In this document: one piece after another, positions 40,761 through 50,756 of the stretch
Layout: each line of letters begins with the position of its first letter
How positions within the stretch are numbered: the stretch's first letter is position 1
DNA from: an uncultured Verrucomicrobiales bacterium
GTDB taxonomy: Bacteria > Verrucomicrobiota > Verrucomicrobiia > Verrucomicrobiales > Akkermansiaceae
Assembly (NCBI GenBank): GCA_937901085.1
Contig: CALCHQ010000034.1
Span: 92,744 to 156,743, forward strand
Direction: 5' to 3'
DNA: 64,000 nucleotides
Position numbers and translations under genes: made by a program
Notes under the pieces: generated by a model
Seen by the model: only the letters and a program-made list of their open reading frames with translations
Databases searched by the model: none
What the model was told of the DNA's origin: nothing

Positions 40761-40800
40761 AGTGATTAGTGAATAGGGAATAGGGAATAGGGGATTAAGG
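40761..40800. repeat. Heptad repeats upstream of the phosphoesterase
   Basis: AGTGATTAGTGAATAGGGAA, then TAGGGAATAGGGGATTAAGG. Confidence 0.65.
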
Positions 40801-40818
40801 CTTGGTGGGGAGTGATTG

Positions 40819-40905
40819 CTACGTGCGAATGACCCGCAGCCCAAAGGCCTTGGTGCGTTGCCTTAAATCTGCGTGTTTTCTTTCATCTGCCGATGCTGTA
40901 TCCAT
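40819..40905 (-). pseudogene. Truncated four-helix-bundle gene
   Basis: The frame MDTASADERKHADLRQRTKA, then FGLRVIRT and a stop, matches the first 28 residues of the intact four-helix-bundle protein at 42070-42453 with about four changes. The rest of the gene is missing and replaced by heptad repeats. It sits downstream of one M29 gene just as the intact copy sits downstream of the other. Confidence 0.8.
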
Positions 40906-40921
40906 AATTAATCACTAATCC
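40906..40921. repeat. Heptad repeats between M29 gene and pseudogene
   Basis: AATTAATCACTAATCC, continuing into the M29 stop region (TTAATCATTCAC). Confidence 0.5.
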
Positions 40922-42028
40922 TTAATCATTCACATTAAAGATGCTGAGCTGCGGGTCGAGGAAGCGGCCGTCTTTGCGGATGAGGGTGTCGTCGAACCAG
41001 ATTTCGCCGCCGCCGTATTCGGGGCGCTGGATGCAGACGAGGTCCCAGTGGACGGCGGAGTTGTTGCCGTTGGGGGCTTCTTCGTAGGCCTGGCCGGGGG
41101 TGAGGTGGAAGGAGCCGGCAATTTTCTCGTCGAAGAGGATATCGCGCATGGGGCGCAGGATGTGCGGGTTGAGGCCGAGGGCGAATTCGCCGATGTAGCG
41201 GGCGCCGTCATCGGTGTCGAGGATTTTGTTGAGGGCTTCGTCGCTGCCGTTGCAGTGGGCTTCCACAATCTTGCCGTTTTCGAAGCGGAAGCGCACGCCA
41301 TCGAAGGGGATGCCGTGGTAGATGCTGGGGGCGTTGTAGGCAATGGTGCCGTTGATGCTGTCTCTCACCGGGGCGGTGTAGACTTCGCCGTCGGGGATGT
41401 TGCAGTCGCCGCAGCAGGGGATGGCGGCAATGCCTTTGATGGAGAAGCTGAGGTCGGTTCCCGGCCCGGTGATGCGGACTCGGTCGGTCTGTTCCATGAG
41501 CTGCCTGAGGTGTTCCATGCCGTTTCGCATGGCGGCGTAGTCTGCCAGGCAGCAGCGGAAGTAGAAGTCCTCAAAGTCTTCGGTACTCATGCCTGCTGCT
41601 TGGGCCATGCTGGGGGTGGGCCAGGCCAGGATGGTCCATTTGCGGCGGTTGCAGGTGACATCGCTGGCGGGTTTCAGGTGGCGGCTGACAATCTGCATGC
41701 GGTCTCCGGGTACATCGGCGTTTTCAAAAGTGTTGGAATCGGCGTAGAAGCAGATGTGTACCTGCATGTCCTCGGCGCGCTGCAGGCGGTAGCGGCCCAG
41801 CAGTTCATACTGCTCCTCTGTGGCTCCGGCGGCGAGTTCTTTGGAGACGATGGCGTGGGAGATGTCGACATGCGGCACGCCGCCCGCGCGGCGCACGGCG
41901 CGGATGAGTTCCACGACCATGGCGTCGGGGATGTCCTGCATGCGGAGGTTGACGTGTTCGCCCGGTTGCACGCGCGTGGCGTAGTTGACAACCTGCTCGG
42001 CCAGCTGAGTAAAACGGGGATCTTTCAT
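40922..42028 (-). CDS. M29 family aminopeptidase, copy A
   Basis: A 368-residue leucyl/aminopeptidase T (AmpS-type) metalloenzyme. The metal ligands are visible: Glu in PDGEVYTAP, Glu in GKIVEAHCNG, Glu/His in RYIGEFALGLN and GSFHLTPGQAY, and His-x-Asp in AVHWDLVC near the C-terminus. The substrate is any N-terminal residue of small peptides; location cytoplasmic. The paralogue at 42477-43586 is the same throughout except for scattered substitutions. Heptad repeats reach to within a few bases of the ATG and no promoter is recognised. Confidence 0.9.
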   Translation of the reverse strand: MKDPRFTQLAEQVVNYATRVQPGEHVNLRMQDIPDAMVVELIRAVRRAGGVPHVDISHAIVSKELAAGATEEQYELLGRYRLQRAEDMQVHICFYADSNTFENADVPGDRMQIVSRHLKPASDVTCNRRKWTILAWPTPSMAQAAGMSTEDFEDFYFRCCLADYAAMRNGMEHLRQLMEQTDRVRITGPGTDLSFSIKGIAAIPCCGDCNIPDGEVYTAPVRDSINGTIAYNAPSIYHGIPFDGVRFRFENGKIVEAHCNGSDEALNKILDTDDGARYIGEFALGLNPHILRPMRDILFDEKIAGSFHLTPGQAYEEAPNGNNSAVHWDLVCIQRPEYGGGEIWFDDTLIRKDGRFLDPQLSIFNVND

Positions 42029-42064
42029 GGGAAGTGATTAGGGAATAGTGATTAGTGATTAATT
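42029..42064. repeat. Heptad repeats upstream of M29 copy A
   Basis: GGAAGTGATTAGGGAATAGT then GATTAGTGATTAATTTC, ending directly at the ATG on the minus strand. Confidence 0.7.
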
Positions 42065-42069
42065 TCGAA

Positions 42070-42453
42070 TCATTTTTTTAATCTCTTTTGGACGGTCAGG
42101 GATGAGGCGGTCATGATGGCGGCTATTTGGCGCGCTTCGTCCAGTAGTGAAGACAGTTTGGCTTCTGGTAGGATTTCTCCCTCAATGAGGTATTCTATCC
42201 ACAGGATGGACTCATCGGCTTCTTCCTGGCAGATTTTGATTTTGTTGTAGAAATCAGCTTCACTTTTGGCGAGGCATGCGGCGCGATAGTTGGCGGCAAC
42301 GGAAGTAGCGCTGCGGAGCAGTTGTTTTCCTAGTACTTTGGCTACGGTCGTATTGGGAAGTTGTTTCCACATGCGGATGACGCGCAATCCAAAATCTTTG
42401 GTGCGCTGCCGCAAATCCGCGTGTTTTCTCTCATCTGCCATTGCTGCATCCAT
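42070..42453 (-). CDS. Four-helix-bundle protein (S23/Avd-like)
   Basis: A 127-residue protein of four amphipathic helices: RTKDFGLRVIRMWKQLP, then LGKQLLRSATSVAANYRAA, AKSEADFYNKIKICQEEADE and SLLDEARQIAAIMTASSL. The pattern belongs to the small family related to proteins in 23S rRNA intervening sequences and to Avd of diversity-generating retroelements. Role unknown; no reverse transcriptase is nearby. MDAAMADERK is preferred as start since the broken copy at 40,819 begins MDTASADERK. It follows the M29 copy B gene. Confidence 0.82.
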   Translation of the reverse strand: MDAAMADERKHADLRQRTKDFGLRVIRMWKQLPNTTVAKVLGKQLLRSATSVAANYRAACLAKSEADFYNKIKICQEEADESILWIEYLIEGEILPEAKLSSLLDEARQIAAIMTASSLTVQKRLKK

Positions 42454-42476
42454 AATTAATCACTAATCACTAGTAA

Positions 42477-42485
<9 letters not shown>
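42454..42485. repeat. Heptad repeats between M29 copy B and four-helix gene
   Basis: ATTAATCACTAATCACTAGT then AATTAATCATT, ending at the four-helix start codon on the minus strand. Confidence 0.7.
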
Positions 42486-43586
<1,101 letters not shown>

Positions 43587-43588
43587 GG

Positions 43589-43622
43589 GGAGGGATGAGT
43601 GAATAGGGATTAGTGAATAAAG
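43589..43622. repeat. Heptad repeats between aroB and M29 copy B
   Basis: GGAGGGATGAGTGAATAGGG then ATTAGTGAATAAAG. Confidence 0.6.
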
Positions 43623-43624
43623 GG

Positions 43625-44731
43625 TTACGCGGTTTGGAGGTGGCAGATGGCATCCTGGAGGTCGGCCCTGGTGATTTCGCGGCTGAGGAGGGGGCTGCCG
43701 AGCTGCTGGAGGAGGACGAAGCGGATGCTGCCGTTCTGGAATTTCTTGTCGCTGGCGGTGAGGGCGAGTGCGCGTTCCATATTGACGTCTGCCGGGAGGG
43801 TGAGGGGGAGTTCGAGTGCTCGCAGGGTGTCGAGTATGTCTCGTTCTTCTGCAGCGCTGAGGCCGGCATGCCGCCGGGAGAGGTAGAGGGCGGCGCGCAG
43901 GCCGAGGCTTACGGCTTCGCCGTGAAGCAGTTCGCCATAGGGCAGGGCGGCTTCGATGCCGTGGCCAATGGTGTGCCCCAGGTTGAGGAAGGCTCGGATG
44001 CCCAGGGTTTCTTTTTCGTCTTCTTCGACGATACGGGCTTTGATGGCGATGTTGGCGGCGATGATGTCGGGCAGTTTTTCAATGGTGTTGAGGGTGAAGC
44101 CGAGGTCGATTTCATCTGCCAGTTCGCGCAGGGTGTGCAGCATGCCGGGTTTGCGGATGGCGGCGTGCTTGACCATTTCGGCCATGCCTTCGCGGATGAG
44201 TCTCGGGGAGAGGGTGGTGAGGGTGGTGGGGTCGATGAGGACGAGTTTCGGCTGGTGGAAGGCTCCGATGAGGTTTTTGCCGGCGGAAATGTCGACGGCG
44301 GTTTTGCCGCCGACAGAGCTGTCTACCTGCGCCATGACGCTGGTGGGTATCTGTACAAAGGGGATGCCCCGGTAGTAGATGCTGGCCAGGAAGCCGGCCA
44401 TGTCGCCTACGACGCCGCCGCCCAGCGCGACGATGAAGCTGGTGCGGTCGTGCCCGGCTTGTACCATTTCGTTGGCCAGGGTTTCGATGGTGCTGAGGTT
44501 TTTATGGGCTTCGCCTGCGGGGAAATGGTGCAGGCTGGTGGTGTAGCCGCTTTCTTCCAGACTCTGGCGTACACGTTCGGCATAGAGGGGGCCTACGTTG
44601 GTGTCGGTGATGATGGCCGCTTTGCCTTGCAGCCGTGTGATGCTGCAGAGGTAGCCGATGGTTTCGAGGGCGCCGTTGGCTACGTGTACTTCGTAGGACT
44701 GCTCGCCGAGGGATAGGGTGACGTTCGCCAT
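43625..44731 (-). CDS. aroB: 3-dehydroquinate synthase
   Basis: Second step of the shikimate pathway (DAHP to 3-dehydroquinate), NAD- and metal-dependent. The 368 residues have the NAD-binding GGGVVGDMAGFLAS, the signature SVMAQVDSSVGGKTAVD, and metal and substrate residues in MAEMVKHAAI and LGHTIGHGIEA. The frame is open for another 260 codons upstream, but MANVTLSLGEQSYEV is the family N-terminus and a perfect TATAAT lies six bases before it. Its transcript is therefore predicted to be leaderless. Confidence 0.96.
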   Translation of the reverse strand: MANVTLSLGEQSYEVHVANGALETIGYLCSITRLQGKAAIITDTNVGPLYAERVRQSLEESGYTTSLHHFPAGEAHKNLSTIETLANEMVQAGHDRTSFIVALGGGVVGDMAGFLASIYYRGIPFVQIPTSVMAQVDSSVGGKTAVDISAGKNLIGAFHQPKLVLIDPTTLTTLSPRLIREGMAEMVKHAAIRKPGMLHTLRELADEIDLGFTLNTIEKLPDIIAANIAIKARIVEEDEKETLGIRAFLNLGHTIGHGIEAALPYGELLHGEAVSLGLRAALYLSRRHAGLSAAEERDILDTLRALELPLTLPADVNMERALALTASDKKFQNGSIRFVLLQQLGSPLLSREITRADLQDAICHLQTA

Positions 44732-44737
44732 GGATTC

Positions 44738-44765
44738 ATTATAACGCGCTTGCACTGTGATGCAA
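44738..44765 (-). promoter_or_regulatory. aroB promoter, leaderless geometry
   Basis: TTGCAT (44765-44760), 16-bp spacer, consensus TATAAT (44743-44738). Expected start 44731, the A of the ATG. Confidence 0.75.
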
Positions 44766-44788
44766 GGAGATAACGTGTCAGGGGAGCA

Positions 44789-44806
44789 ATGATTAGTGAT
44801 TAGTGG
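44789..44806. repeat. Heptad repeats upstream of aroB
   Basis: ATGATTAGTGATTAGTGG, two GTGATTA-like units. Confidence 0.5.
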
Positions 44807-44838
44807 TGGGGTGGCTGGTTTTCTGGTGTGTTGGGGTA

Positions 44839-44872
44839 TAAAAAAGCCCCGCTGGCGTGTACCAGCGGGGTT
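44839..44872 (-). terminator. nuo operon terminator
   Basis: GCCCCGCTGG/CCAGCGGGG stem, followed by a T run on the minus strand, just after the nuoN stop. Confidence 0.85.
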
Positions 44873-44898
44873 GAAGGGGGTGTCGGTGTGCTGGGGTA

Positions 44899-46350
44899 TC
44901 AGCCCACGCAGACGAGCAGGGGCAGGGTGCCCAGGTAGATGAGGGCCAGCGCGCAGAGGGTCAGCACGATGCCGGTGCAAAGCGGTACCTGCAGGGGTTT
45001 GTGGCCGGGCTCGGCGGGTTCCCAGTACATGGCGCGGATGACTTTGAAGTAGTAGTAGAAGCCCAGCGCAGCGGTGATGACCATGATGGGCAGCAGCCAG
45101 CAGAGCCCGGTCCAGTTGCCCAGGGCGCTGATGGCGGTTACGAAGGAGTACATCTTGACCATGAAGCCCATGGTGAGGGGGACGCCTGCCAGAGAGGCAA
45201 AGCATACGGTGATGAGGAAGGCTGTGCGCGGGTTGCTCTTGCCCAGCCCCCGGAAGGCGGCGATTTCTTCGCTGCCGCGCTGGGTGCGCACCATGGCAAC
45301 GGCGTAGAAGGCGGCCAGGGTAGCAAGGGCGTAGGCCATGAGGTACTGCCCGACGAGGTGTTCCAGAATGCTGTTGACGTTCAGGAAGAAGACCATGACG
45401 AAGCCGGCCTGGGCAATGGAGGAGTAGCCCAGCAGGCGCTTGATGTTGGTCTGGCGCAGAGCACCCAGGTTGCCGATGATGAGGGTGGCTCCGGCGACGA
45501 GGGCAACACACCAGATGATGAGTTTGCCAATCATGCTGCCCGGCACGCAGAAGGGGGCAAAGGGAAGCACCAGCGCACAGAGGACGATGAAACCAGCAGC
45601 TTTGGAGGCCACGGCCAGGAAAGCGGTGGTGGGGGTGGGGGCTCCCTGGTAGACGTCGGGAATCCAGACGTGCATGGGCGCGGCACCTACCTTGAAGAAG
45701 GCTCCGGCAAAGAGCATGGCGGTGGCGACAAGGAAGCCGACGGCCAGCGTGGGGCTGGAGGCGACACCACCCTTGATGGCGGAGAGGACGACTTCCTGGC
45801 CCAGGGTGAAGGTGCCGACCATGCCGAAGTACCAGGCAATGCCGTAGACGAGGATTCCGGTACTCATGGCGCCGAGGACGAGGTACTTGATGCCGGCTTC
45901 GATGGAACCCTGGTTGCGGCGGAAGTAGCCGGCCAGCACATAGGAGGTGAGGGTGACGACTTCGAGGCTCACGAAGAGCATGATGAGGTCGCGTGCCTGG
46001 GTGAGGCAGAGGATGCCGGCGCAGGCTACCAGCGGCAGGGCGTAGAATTCACCCGTGCCTTCTTCGCTGCTGCTGCCGGAGATGGATTCGCAGCTGATGC
46101 GGGTGTAGTCGAAGGCGAGCAGGAGGGAAAGCCCCGTGGCGATGGCGGCTACGCAGCCCAGGAAGTCGGGCTGGCTGCCGGTGTACAGGAGGTAGGCGGC
46201 GATGAAGGTGCCGATGGCTCCGATGACGGCGAAGCTGCGCTTGGGAAGCTTCGGCAGCAGGGCGTCGGCCAGAATGAGCAGGGCTGCCAGGCCTACCAGG
46301 GCAAATGCCGGTGTGAACTGACACCAGGTGTAGGTGGATACGATATTCAT
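44899..46350 (-). CDS. nuoN: NADH-quinone oxidoreductase subunit N
   Basis: Antiporter-like membrane subunit of complex I. The 483 residues form about 14 helices. A conserved Glu in helix 5 (LFVSLEVVTLTSYVLAGY), a Lys in GAAPMHVWIPDVYQGAP and the NuoN-type LLGYSSIAQAGF are visible. It is the last gene of the operon, 27 bp after nuoM. No Shine-Dalgarno sequence precedes the ATG. Confidence 0.93.
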   Translation of the reverse strand: MNIVSTYTWCQFTPAFALVGLAALLILADALLPKLPKRSFAVIGAIGTFIAAYLLYTGSQPDFLGCVAAIATGLSLLLAFDYTRISCESISGSSSEEGTGEFYALPLVACAGILCLTQARDLIMLFVSLEVVTLTSYVLAGYFRRNQGSIEAGIKYLVLGAMSTGILVYGIAWYFGMVGTFTLGQEVVLSAIKGGVASSPTLAVGFLVATAMLFAGAFFKVGAAPMHVWIPDVYQGAPTPTTAFLAVASKAAGFIVLCALVLPFAPFCVPGSMIGKLIIWCVALVAGATLIIGNLGALRQTNIKRLLGYSSIAQAGFVMVFFLNVNSILEHLVGQYLMAYALATLAAFYAVAMVRTQRGSEEIAAFRGLGKSNPRTAFLITVCFASLAGVPLTMGFMVKMYSFVTAISALGNWTGLCWLLPIMVITAALGFYYYFKVIRAMYWEPAEPGHKPLQVPLCTGIVLTLCALALIYLGTLPLLVCVG

Positions 46351-46377
46351 ATGTTGCTCAAGGTTGGGGTGTCAGAG

Positions 46378-47856
46378 TTAGAGGCAGGTGGGGGGGATGA
46401 TTCCGAAGAGGACGATGAAGACGGCCAGGAAGCAGGCGGCGATGATGTCGAGCCGGGTGAGTTTGGTGGCGCGTTCGGAGGCGATGCCGACAGGGCCTTC
46501 GAAGATGTTGCGGAAGGCGCGCAGCATGTAGATGGCGCTGATGACCAGACCCCACAGGGCTCCGAGGGTAGCAAGCTGCACCGGGCCGAGCCCGCCGAAG
46601 AAGTTGGCTACACAGCTCAGCCAGCAGTCTCCGCTGGCGGCGGCGGGCTGCCAGCCGGCAAAGCAGGAGACAAAGATGGTGAATTCACCCACGAAGTTGG
46701 CCAGCAGGGGCAGGCCGATGGAGGCCATGCCGGCCAGGCCGAAGAGGAAGCCCAGCGCCGGAAGTCTGCTGCCGAGACCGCCCATGGAGTCGAGTTCCAG
46801 GGTGCGGGTCTGGGTTTCAATCTGCCCGGTGAGCAGGAAGAGCAGGGCGATGGTGAGGCCGTGGGCAAGCATGAGCAGCCCGGCGCCCTGGAAGGCCAGT
46901 TCGTTGTTGCCGTTGCAGGCAATGTAGGCGGCAAAGGCCAGGAAGATGTAGCCCATGTGCATGACGGAGGAGTTACCCAGCATCAGGTCAAGGCGGGTCT
47001 GGGAGATGGTGACGTAGCCCACCCAGAGGACGTTGCCCAGCAGCAGGACGAGCAGCCAGTTGTTCCAGCACCCGAAGAGTTCCTGGCACTTGGGACCGAA
47101 GACGGCAGCCAGGGTGAACAGGCCGTACAGGCCGAACTTCTTGAGGACGCCGGCGTGCAGCATGGCGATGGGGGCCGGGGCGCTGGCGTAGGCCGGGGCT
47201 GCCCAGGTGTGGAAGGGGAAGAGGGATACCAGCGCACCGAAGCCCACGATGAGCAGGGCGGCGATGAGGCAGGTGGAGGCGGGCATGATGCCGGACTGGA
47301 CGGCGACGGCCATAGTGCTGAAGCTCCAGGCGTGCATTTCGGCGCAGAGCAGCAGCAGGCCGGCGAGCAGTACCATAGAGGCGATTCCCAGGTAGAGCGT
47401 GGCCGTCCACGCGATGTGGCGGCGGTCTCCGCGGCCGTAGCAGCCGATCATGATGAAGGTCGGGATGAGGGCCAGTTCATGGAAGCCGTAGAAGGCGATG
47501 ATGTTGTCGGACATGAAGGCGCCGATGGCACCGGTGGAGATGAGCAGGGCAGAGATGGCCCAGCTGCGTTCTGCTGCGGCATCGGGGGCTTTCATGCCGG
47601 CTACGGCGGCAAAGGTGACCAGAATGCTCAGCAGCACCATGATTTTGCTCAGCGGAAGGGCCAGGGTGAGCTGCAGCGGGGTGCCGTTGCAGGTGGTGGA
47701 GAGGCATTCGCTGCAGCATTCAGGGGCCAGGATAGCGCAGGCGCCCAGGATGAGCGAGATGGCTGCGCTGAGCATGGCGGTGATGCGTCCGGGTGCTTTG
47801 AGCAGGCCGATGCAGGCTGCTGCAATCACGGGTACGAGAATAAGCCAGATAAGCAT
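46378..47856 (-). CDS. nuoM: NADH-quinone oxidoreductase subunit M
   Basis: Proton-pumping antiporter-like subunit; 492 residues and about 14 helices. The Glu in FYGFHELALIPTFIMIG, the Lys in FPFHTWAAPAYASAPAPI and the helix-8-type Lys/His (MLHAGVLKKFGLYGLF) are conserved. The spacing to nuoL is 15 bp and to nuoN 27 bp, with no ribosome-binding motif. Confidence 0.93.
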   Translation of the reverse strand: MLIWLILVPVIAAACIGLLKAPGRITAMLSAAISLILGACAILAPECCSECLSTTCNGTPLQLTLALPLSKIMVLLSILVTFAAVAGMKAPDAAAERSWAISALLISTGAIGAFMSDNIIAFYGFHELALIPTFIMIGCYGRGDRRHIAWTATLYLGIASMVLLAGLLLLCAEMHAWSFSTMAVAVQSGIMPASTCLIAALLIVGFGALVSLFPFHTWAAPAYASAPAPIAMLHAGVLKKFGLYGLFTLAAVFGPKCQELFGCWNNWLLVLLLGNVLWVGYVTISQTRLDLMLGNSSVMHMGYIFLAFAAYIACNGNNELAFQGAGLLMLAHGLTIALLFLLTGQIETQTRTLELDSMGGLGSRLPALGFLFGLAGMASIGLPLLANFVGEFTIFVSCFAGWQPAAASGDCWLSCVANFFGGLGPVQLATLGALWGLVISAIYMLRAFRNIFEGPVGIASERATKLTRLDIIAACFLAVFIVLFGIIPPTCL

Positions 47857-47871
47857 GATGGTGAAAGTTGT

Positions 47872-49719
47872 TTAGAATTGGTAGGCAAGGAGGAGGATGA
47901 GGATGACCAGGCCAATGCCGCTGACGAGCGTGTAGGCTCGCAGCGAACCGCACTGTATCCAGCTGAAGAGGTAACCGAGGCGCACGGTAATCCATACAAT
48001 ACCTTGGCAGATGATGCCGCGGATGAGGAAGGAATCCAGGAATTGCATGAGGTGGGCAAAGCCTTGCTGCAGACCGCCGATGAGGACTTTGTCGTACAGA
48101 GCGTCGATGTAGAGGCGGTTGCGGAGGGCTTTGGAGATGCTGTTGCCTGCCAGCGGGTCTTTGCTGCGGCCACCGAAGCCGTAGATGGCGACGGCCAGCA
48201 GGATGCCGACGGCCAGGGAGCCCATGCTGACGTAGAAGGGCAGGCCGAGTTCGAAGCCGTGAGCGTGGAAGCCGTTGAAGGGTACAAGGGCATCGGCTAT
48301 GAAGCCGTAGCCGGAGATGATGGCCATGCCTGCCAGCAGGAGCAGCGGAAGCGCCATGGTGAAGCCGGCTTCCTTGGCGTGCTCTGCACCGTGGTCACGG
48401 GCGCTGCCCAGGAAGGCTACGATGCAGAGACGCAGCATGTAGAAGGTGGTGAGGGCGGCTACGCCGGCACCAACCCAGAAGAAGATGGGGTTCGTGGCCA
48501 GGGCGGCATCGAGGATGGCTTCCTTGGAGAAGAAGCCGGAGAAACCGGGGATGGCGATGAGGGCGCAGGTGCCCATGAGGAAGCAGAGGACGGTGAGGGG
48601 CATGCGCTTGGTGAGCCCGCCCATTTTCCAGATGTTCTGCTCGTGGTGGCAGCAGACGATGATGGCTCCGGCACCGAGGAAGAGCAGCGCTTTGAACCAG
48701 GCGTGCGTGTAGAGGTGGAACATGGCGGCTTCACCTGCCAGCAGACCTACGGCCATGACCATGTAGCCGAGCTGGGAGAGGGTGGAGTAGGCCAGGATGC
48801 GCTTGATGTCGTCCTGCTGCACGGCCATGAGGGCTGCCAGCACGGCGGTGATGGCGCCGACGCTGGCAATGATGCAGCAGGCGGTTTCCGTGAAGGCTTC
48901 AACGCCCATGCTGACCTGCAGGCGCACCAGCATGTAGACACCGGCGGCCACCATGGTGGCGGCGTGGATGAGGGCAGATACCGGGGTGGGGCCTTCCATG
49001 GCATCGGGCAGCCACACATGCAGCGGGAACTGGGCGGATTTACCCACGGCGCCGCAGAAGAGGCAGATGATGGTGACGGTAAGGATGCCGGGAGCAATGG
49101 CGGCGGCCTTGCCACCCATGTCGGCATAGTTCATGGTGCCGAACAGCCCCAGGGTGAGCAGGATGCCCAGCAGGAAGCCGAAGTCGCCCACGCGGTTGGT
49201 GATGAAGGCTTTCTTGGCTGCATCGGCGGCGCTGGCTTTGTCAAACCAGTGCCCGATGAGCAGGTAGGAGGAGAAACCTACCATTTCCCAGCCGATGAAG
49301 GTCATGGCGAGGTTGCTGGCCAGCACGATGGTGCTCATGCTGAACATGAAGATGCTCAGCCCGGCGTAGTAGCGGCTCAGGTTGGAGGAGTCGCCCTTCA
49401 TGTAGCCGATGGAGAAGAAGTGTACCAGCAGGCCGATGCCGGTGACCACCAGCATCATCCGCATGGCAAGCGGGTCCATGACCAGACCGAGGTGCAGGCA
49501 GAGCTGCTCCAGGGAGCTGGGCATCCAGGTGTAGATGTCCGGGGTGCCGGTCTGCAGCCCGGTGAGGTAGGCGATGCAGAGCCCGAAGGTGCCGGCAGCG
49601 GAAAGCAGGGACAGGGTGGCAGCCAGACGCGGGTGCTTGCTGAGGCACAACCAGTCGATGGCGGCTGCCAGCAGGGGCAGTACCAGGAATAACCAGGGGA
49701 GATTATGAATCATGTTCAT
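47872..49719 (-). CDS. nuoL: NADH-quinone oxidoreductase subunit L
   Basis: Largest pumping subunit; 615 residues with the 14-helix core and the C-terminal extension that carries the lateral helix HL. Typical motifs: Glu in FIGWEMVGFSSYLLIG, Lys and His in GKSAQFPLHVWLPDAMEG, and HAATMVAAGVYMLVR. MNMIHNLPW starts the protein; an ATG two codons later is also possible. The 11 bp to nuoK lack a Shine-Dalgarno sequence. Confidence 0.94.
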   Translation of the reverse strand: MNMIHNLPWLFLVLPLLAAAIDWLCLSKHPRLAATLSLLSAAGTFGLCIAYLTGLQTGTPDIYTWMPSSLEQLCLHLGLVMDPLAMRMMLVVTGIGLLVHFFSIGYMKGDSSNLSRYYAGLSIFMFSMSTIVLASNLAMTFIGWEMVGFSSYLLIGHWFDKASAADAAKKAFITNRVGDFGFLLGILLTLGLFGTMNYADMGGKAAAIAPGILTVTIICLFCGAVGKSAQFPLHVWLPDAMEGPTPVSALIHAATMVAAGVYMLVRLQVSMGVEAFTETACCIIASVGAITAVLAALMAVQQDDIKRILAYSTLSQLGYMVMAVGLLAGEAAMFHLYTHAWFKALLFLGAGAIIVCCHHEQNIWKMGGLTKRMPLTVLCFLMGTCALIAIPGFSGFFSKEAILDAALATNPIFFWVGAGVAALTTFYMLRLCIVAFLGSARDHGAEHAKEAGFTMALPLLLLAGMAIISGYGFIADALVPFNGFHAHGFELGLPFYVSMGSLAVGILLAVAIYGFGGRSKDPLAGNSISKALRNRLYIDALYDKVLIGGLQQGFAHLMQFLDSFLIRGIICQGIVWITVRLGYLFSWIQCGSLRAYTLVSGIGLVILILLLAYQF

Positions 49720-49730
49720 GCTGGTGTTCT

Positions 49731-50048
49731 TTAGTCTTTAAGTGAGTTGAGGGCGGTGCTTTCTACCGTGCGACGCGCACGGAACATGGCCACGATGAGG
49801 GCAAGGCCGATGGCTACTTCGGCAGCGGCGATGCCGGTGATGAACAGGGAAAGTACCTGGGCGTCATAGACAGGGACGCCGGCGGTGCCTTGGGCGCGGG
49901 AGAAGGCTACCAGCGCTACGTTGGCGGCGGTGAGCATCATTTCCAGGCACATGAACACGACGATGATGTTCTTGCGGATGAGTACCCCGGCCAGACCGAT
50001 GGAGAACAGGATGCCTGAGAGAATCAGGTAATGTGCTAACGGAATCAT
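49731..50048 (-). CDS. nuoK: NADH-quinone oxidoreductase subunit K
   Basis: A 105-residue membrane subunit of three helices, standard length. The acidic residues that form the proton path are in VFMCLEMMLTAANVALVA and in AAAEVAIGLALIVAMF. It lies 15 bp from nuoJ. Confidence 0.95.
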   Translation of the reverse strand: MIPLAHYLILSGILFSIGLAGVLIRKNIIVVFMCLEMMLTAANVALVAFSRAQGTAGVPVYDAQVLSLFITGIAAAEVAIGLALIVAMFRARRTVESTALNSLKD

Positions 50049-50063
50049 GGGTGGGAAAATGGG

Positions 50064-50747
50064 TTAGTCTTTGCGGATCTTGCGGGCGAGGGCTACTGCT
50101 CCCACCGTGCCGGAGAGCAGGGCGAAGCTGAGAATGACGAAGGCGATGTTGTAGTGCGTGTAGAGGCACTTGCCCAGGAGCTTGACATCGGATATCGAGG
50201 TGGCCTTGGCGGCGTCGGCTTCAGAGATGGCCGGGTTTTCCAGGCGTGCGGCGGCTGCGGCATTCAGCTCCGGCAGGGCGCCGCCGTAGGGGGCAGCGGT
50301 GGCAGGGGCTTCGCAGACAGTGCGGGCGTCGCCGATGAGGAGTTCACCCATGCTGCAGCACAGGCTCCTGGCGGGGCAGGGGTTGTCGGTGGCACCGGGC
50401 AGCCCCAGCGAGACGTTGATGATGAGGCCGGCAAAGAAGCCTGCGATGAGGACGCCGACGGCAGCGTGGATGTAGTTGCTGCTGCTGTGGCGCTCGTCGT
50501 GGATGTCGAGCATCATGACCACGAAGAGGAAGAGTACCAGAATGGCGCCGGCATACACGATGAGCTGGACGATGCCGAGGAACTGGGCGCCCATGCCGAA
50601 GAAGATGGCGGCTACCATGGCGAAGCTCATGGCCATGCACATGGCGGAGTTCACCGGGTTGCGGTAGGCTACCACACCAATGGCGCAGAGAACGGCCATG
50701 GCTGCCAGCAGGTAGAACAGAATCTGACAAAGGGAGGATTCAAACAT
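50064..50747 (-). CDS. nuoJ: NADH-quinone oxidoreductase subunit J with a soluble insert
   Basis: Membrane subunit of complex I with five helices. Conserved features are AIGVVAYRNPVNSAMCM, QFLGIVQLIVYAGAILVLFLFVVMM and the final helix near LYTHYNIAFVILSFALL. The 227 residues exceed the usual 160-185. About 75 hydrophilic residues, Ala/Glu-rich with four cysteines, are inserted between helices 4 and 5. The insert should lie outside the membrane; function unknown. Confidence 0.9.
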   Translation of the reverse strand: MFESSLCQILFYLLAAMAVLCAIGVVAYRNPVNSAMCMAMSFAMVAAIFFGMGAQFLGIVQLIVYAGAILVLFLFVVMMLDIHDERHSSSNYIHAAVGVLIAGFFAGLIINVSLGLPGATDNPCPARSLCCSMGELLIGDARTVCEAPATAAPYGGALPELNAAAAARLENPAISEADAAKATSISDVKLLGKCLYTHYNIAFVILSFALLSGTVGAVALARKIRKD

Positions 50748-50756
50748 GACGGTATT

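Noticed and set aside
44732..45511. Extension of aroB to a 628-residue protein
   Set aside because: The extra frame runs antisense-free through promoter and terminator sequence and through nuoN on the same strand in another frame; it has Arg/His/Pro-rich noise.
45001..49692. A 1563-codon open frame on the plus strand opposite nuoL-N
   Set aside because: It mirrors the GC-rich antisense of three real nuo genes, is rich in Gly/Asp/His/Glu without domains, and similar antisense frames lie opposite hppA (2944-5187), the symporter (26070-28286) and purH.
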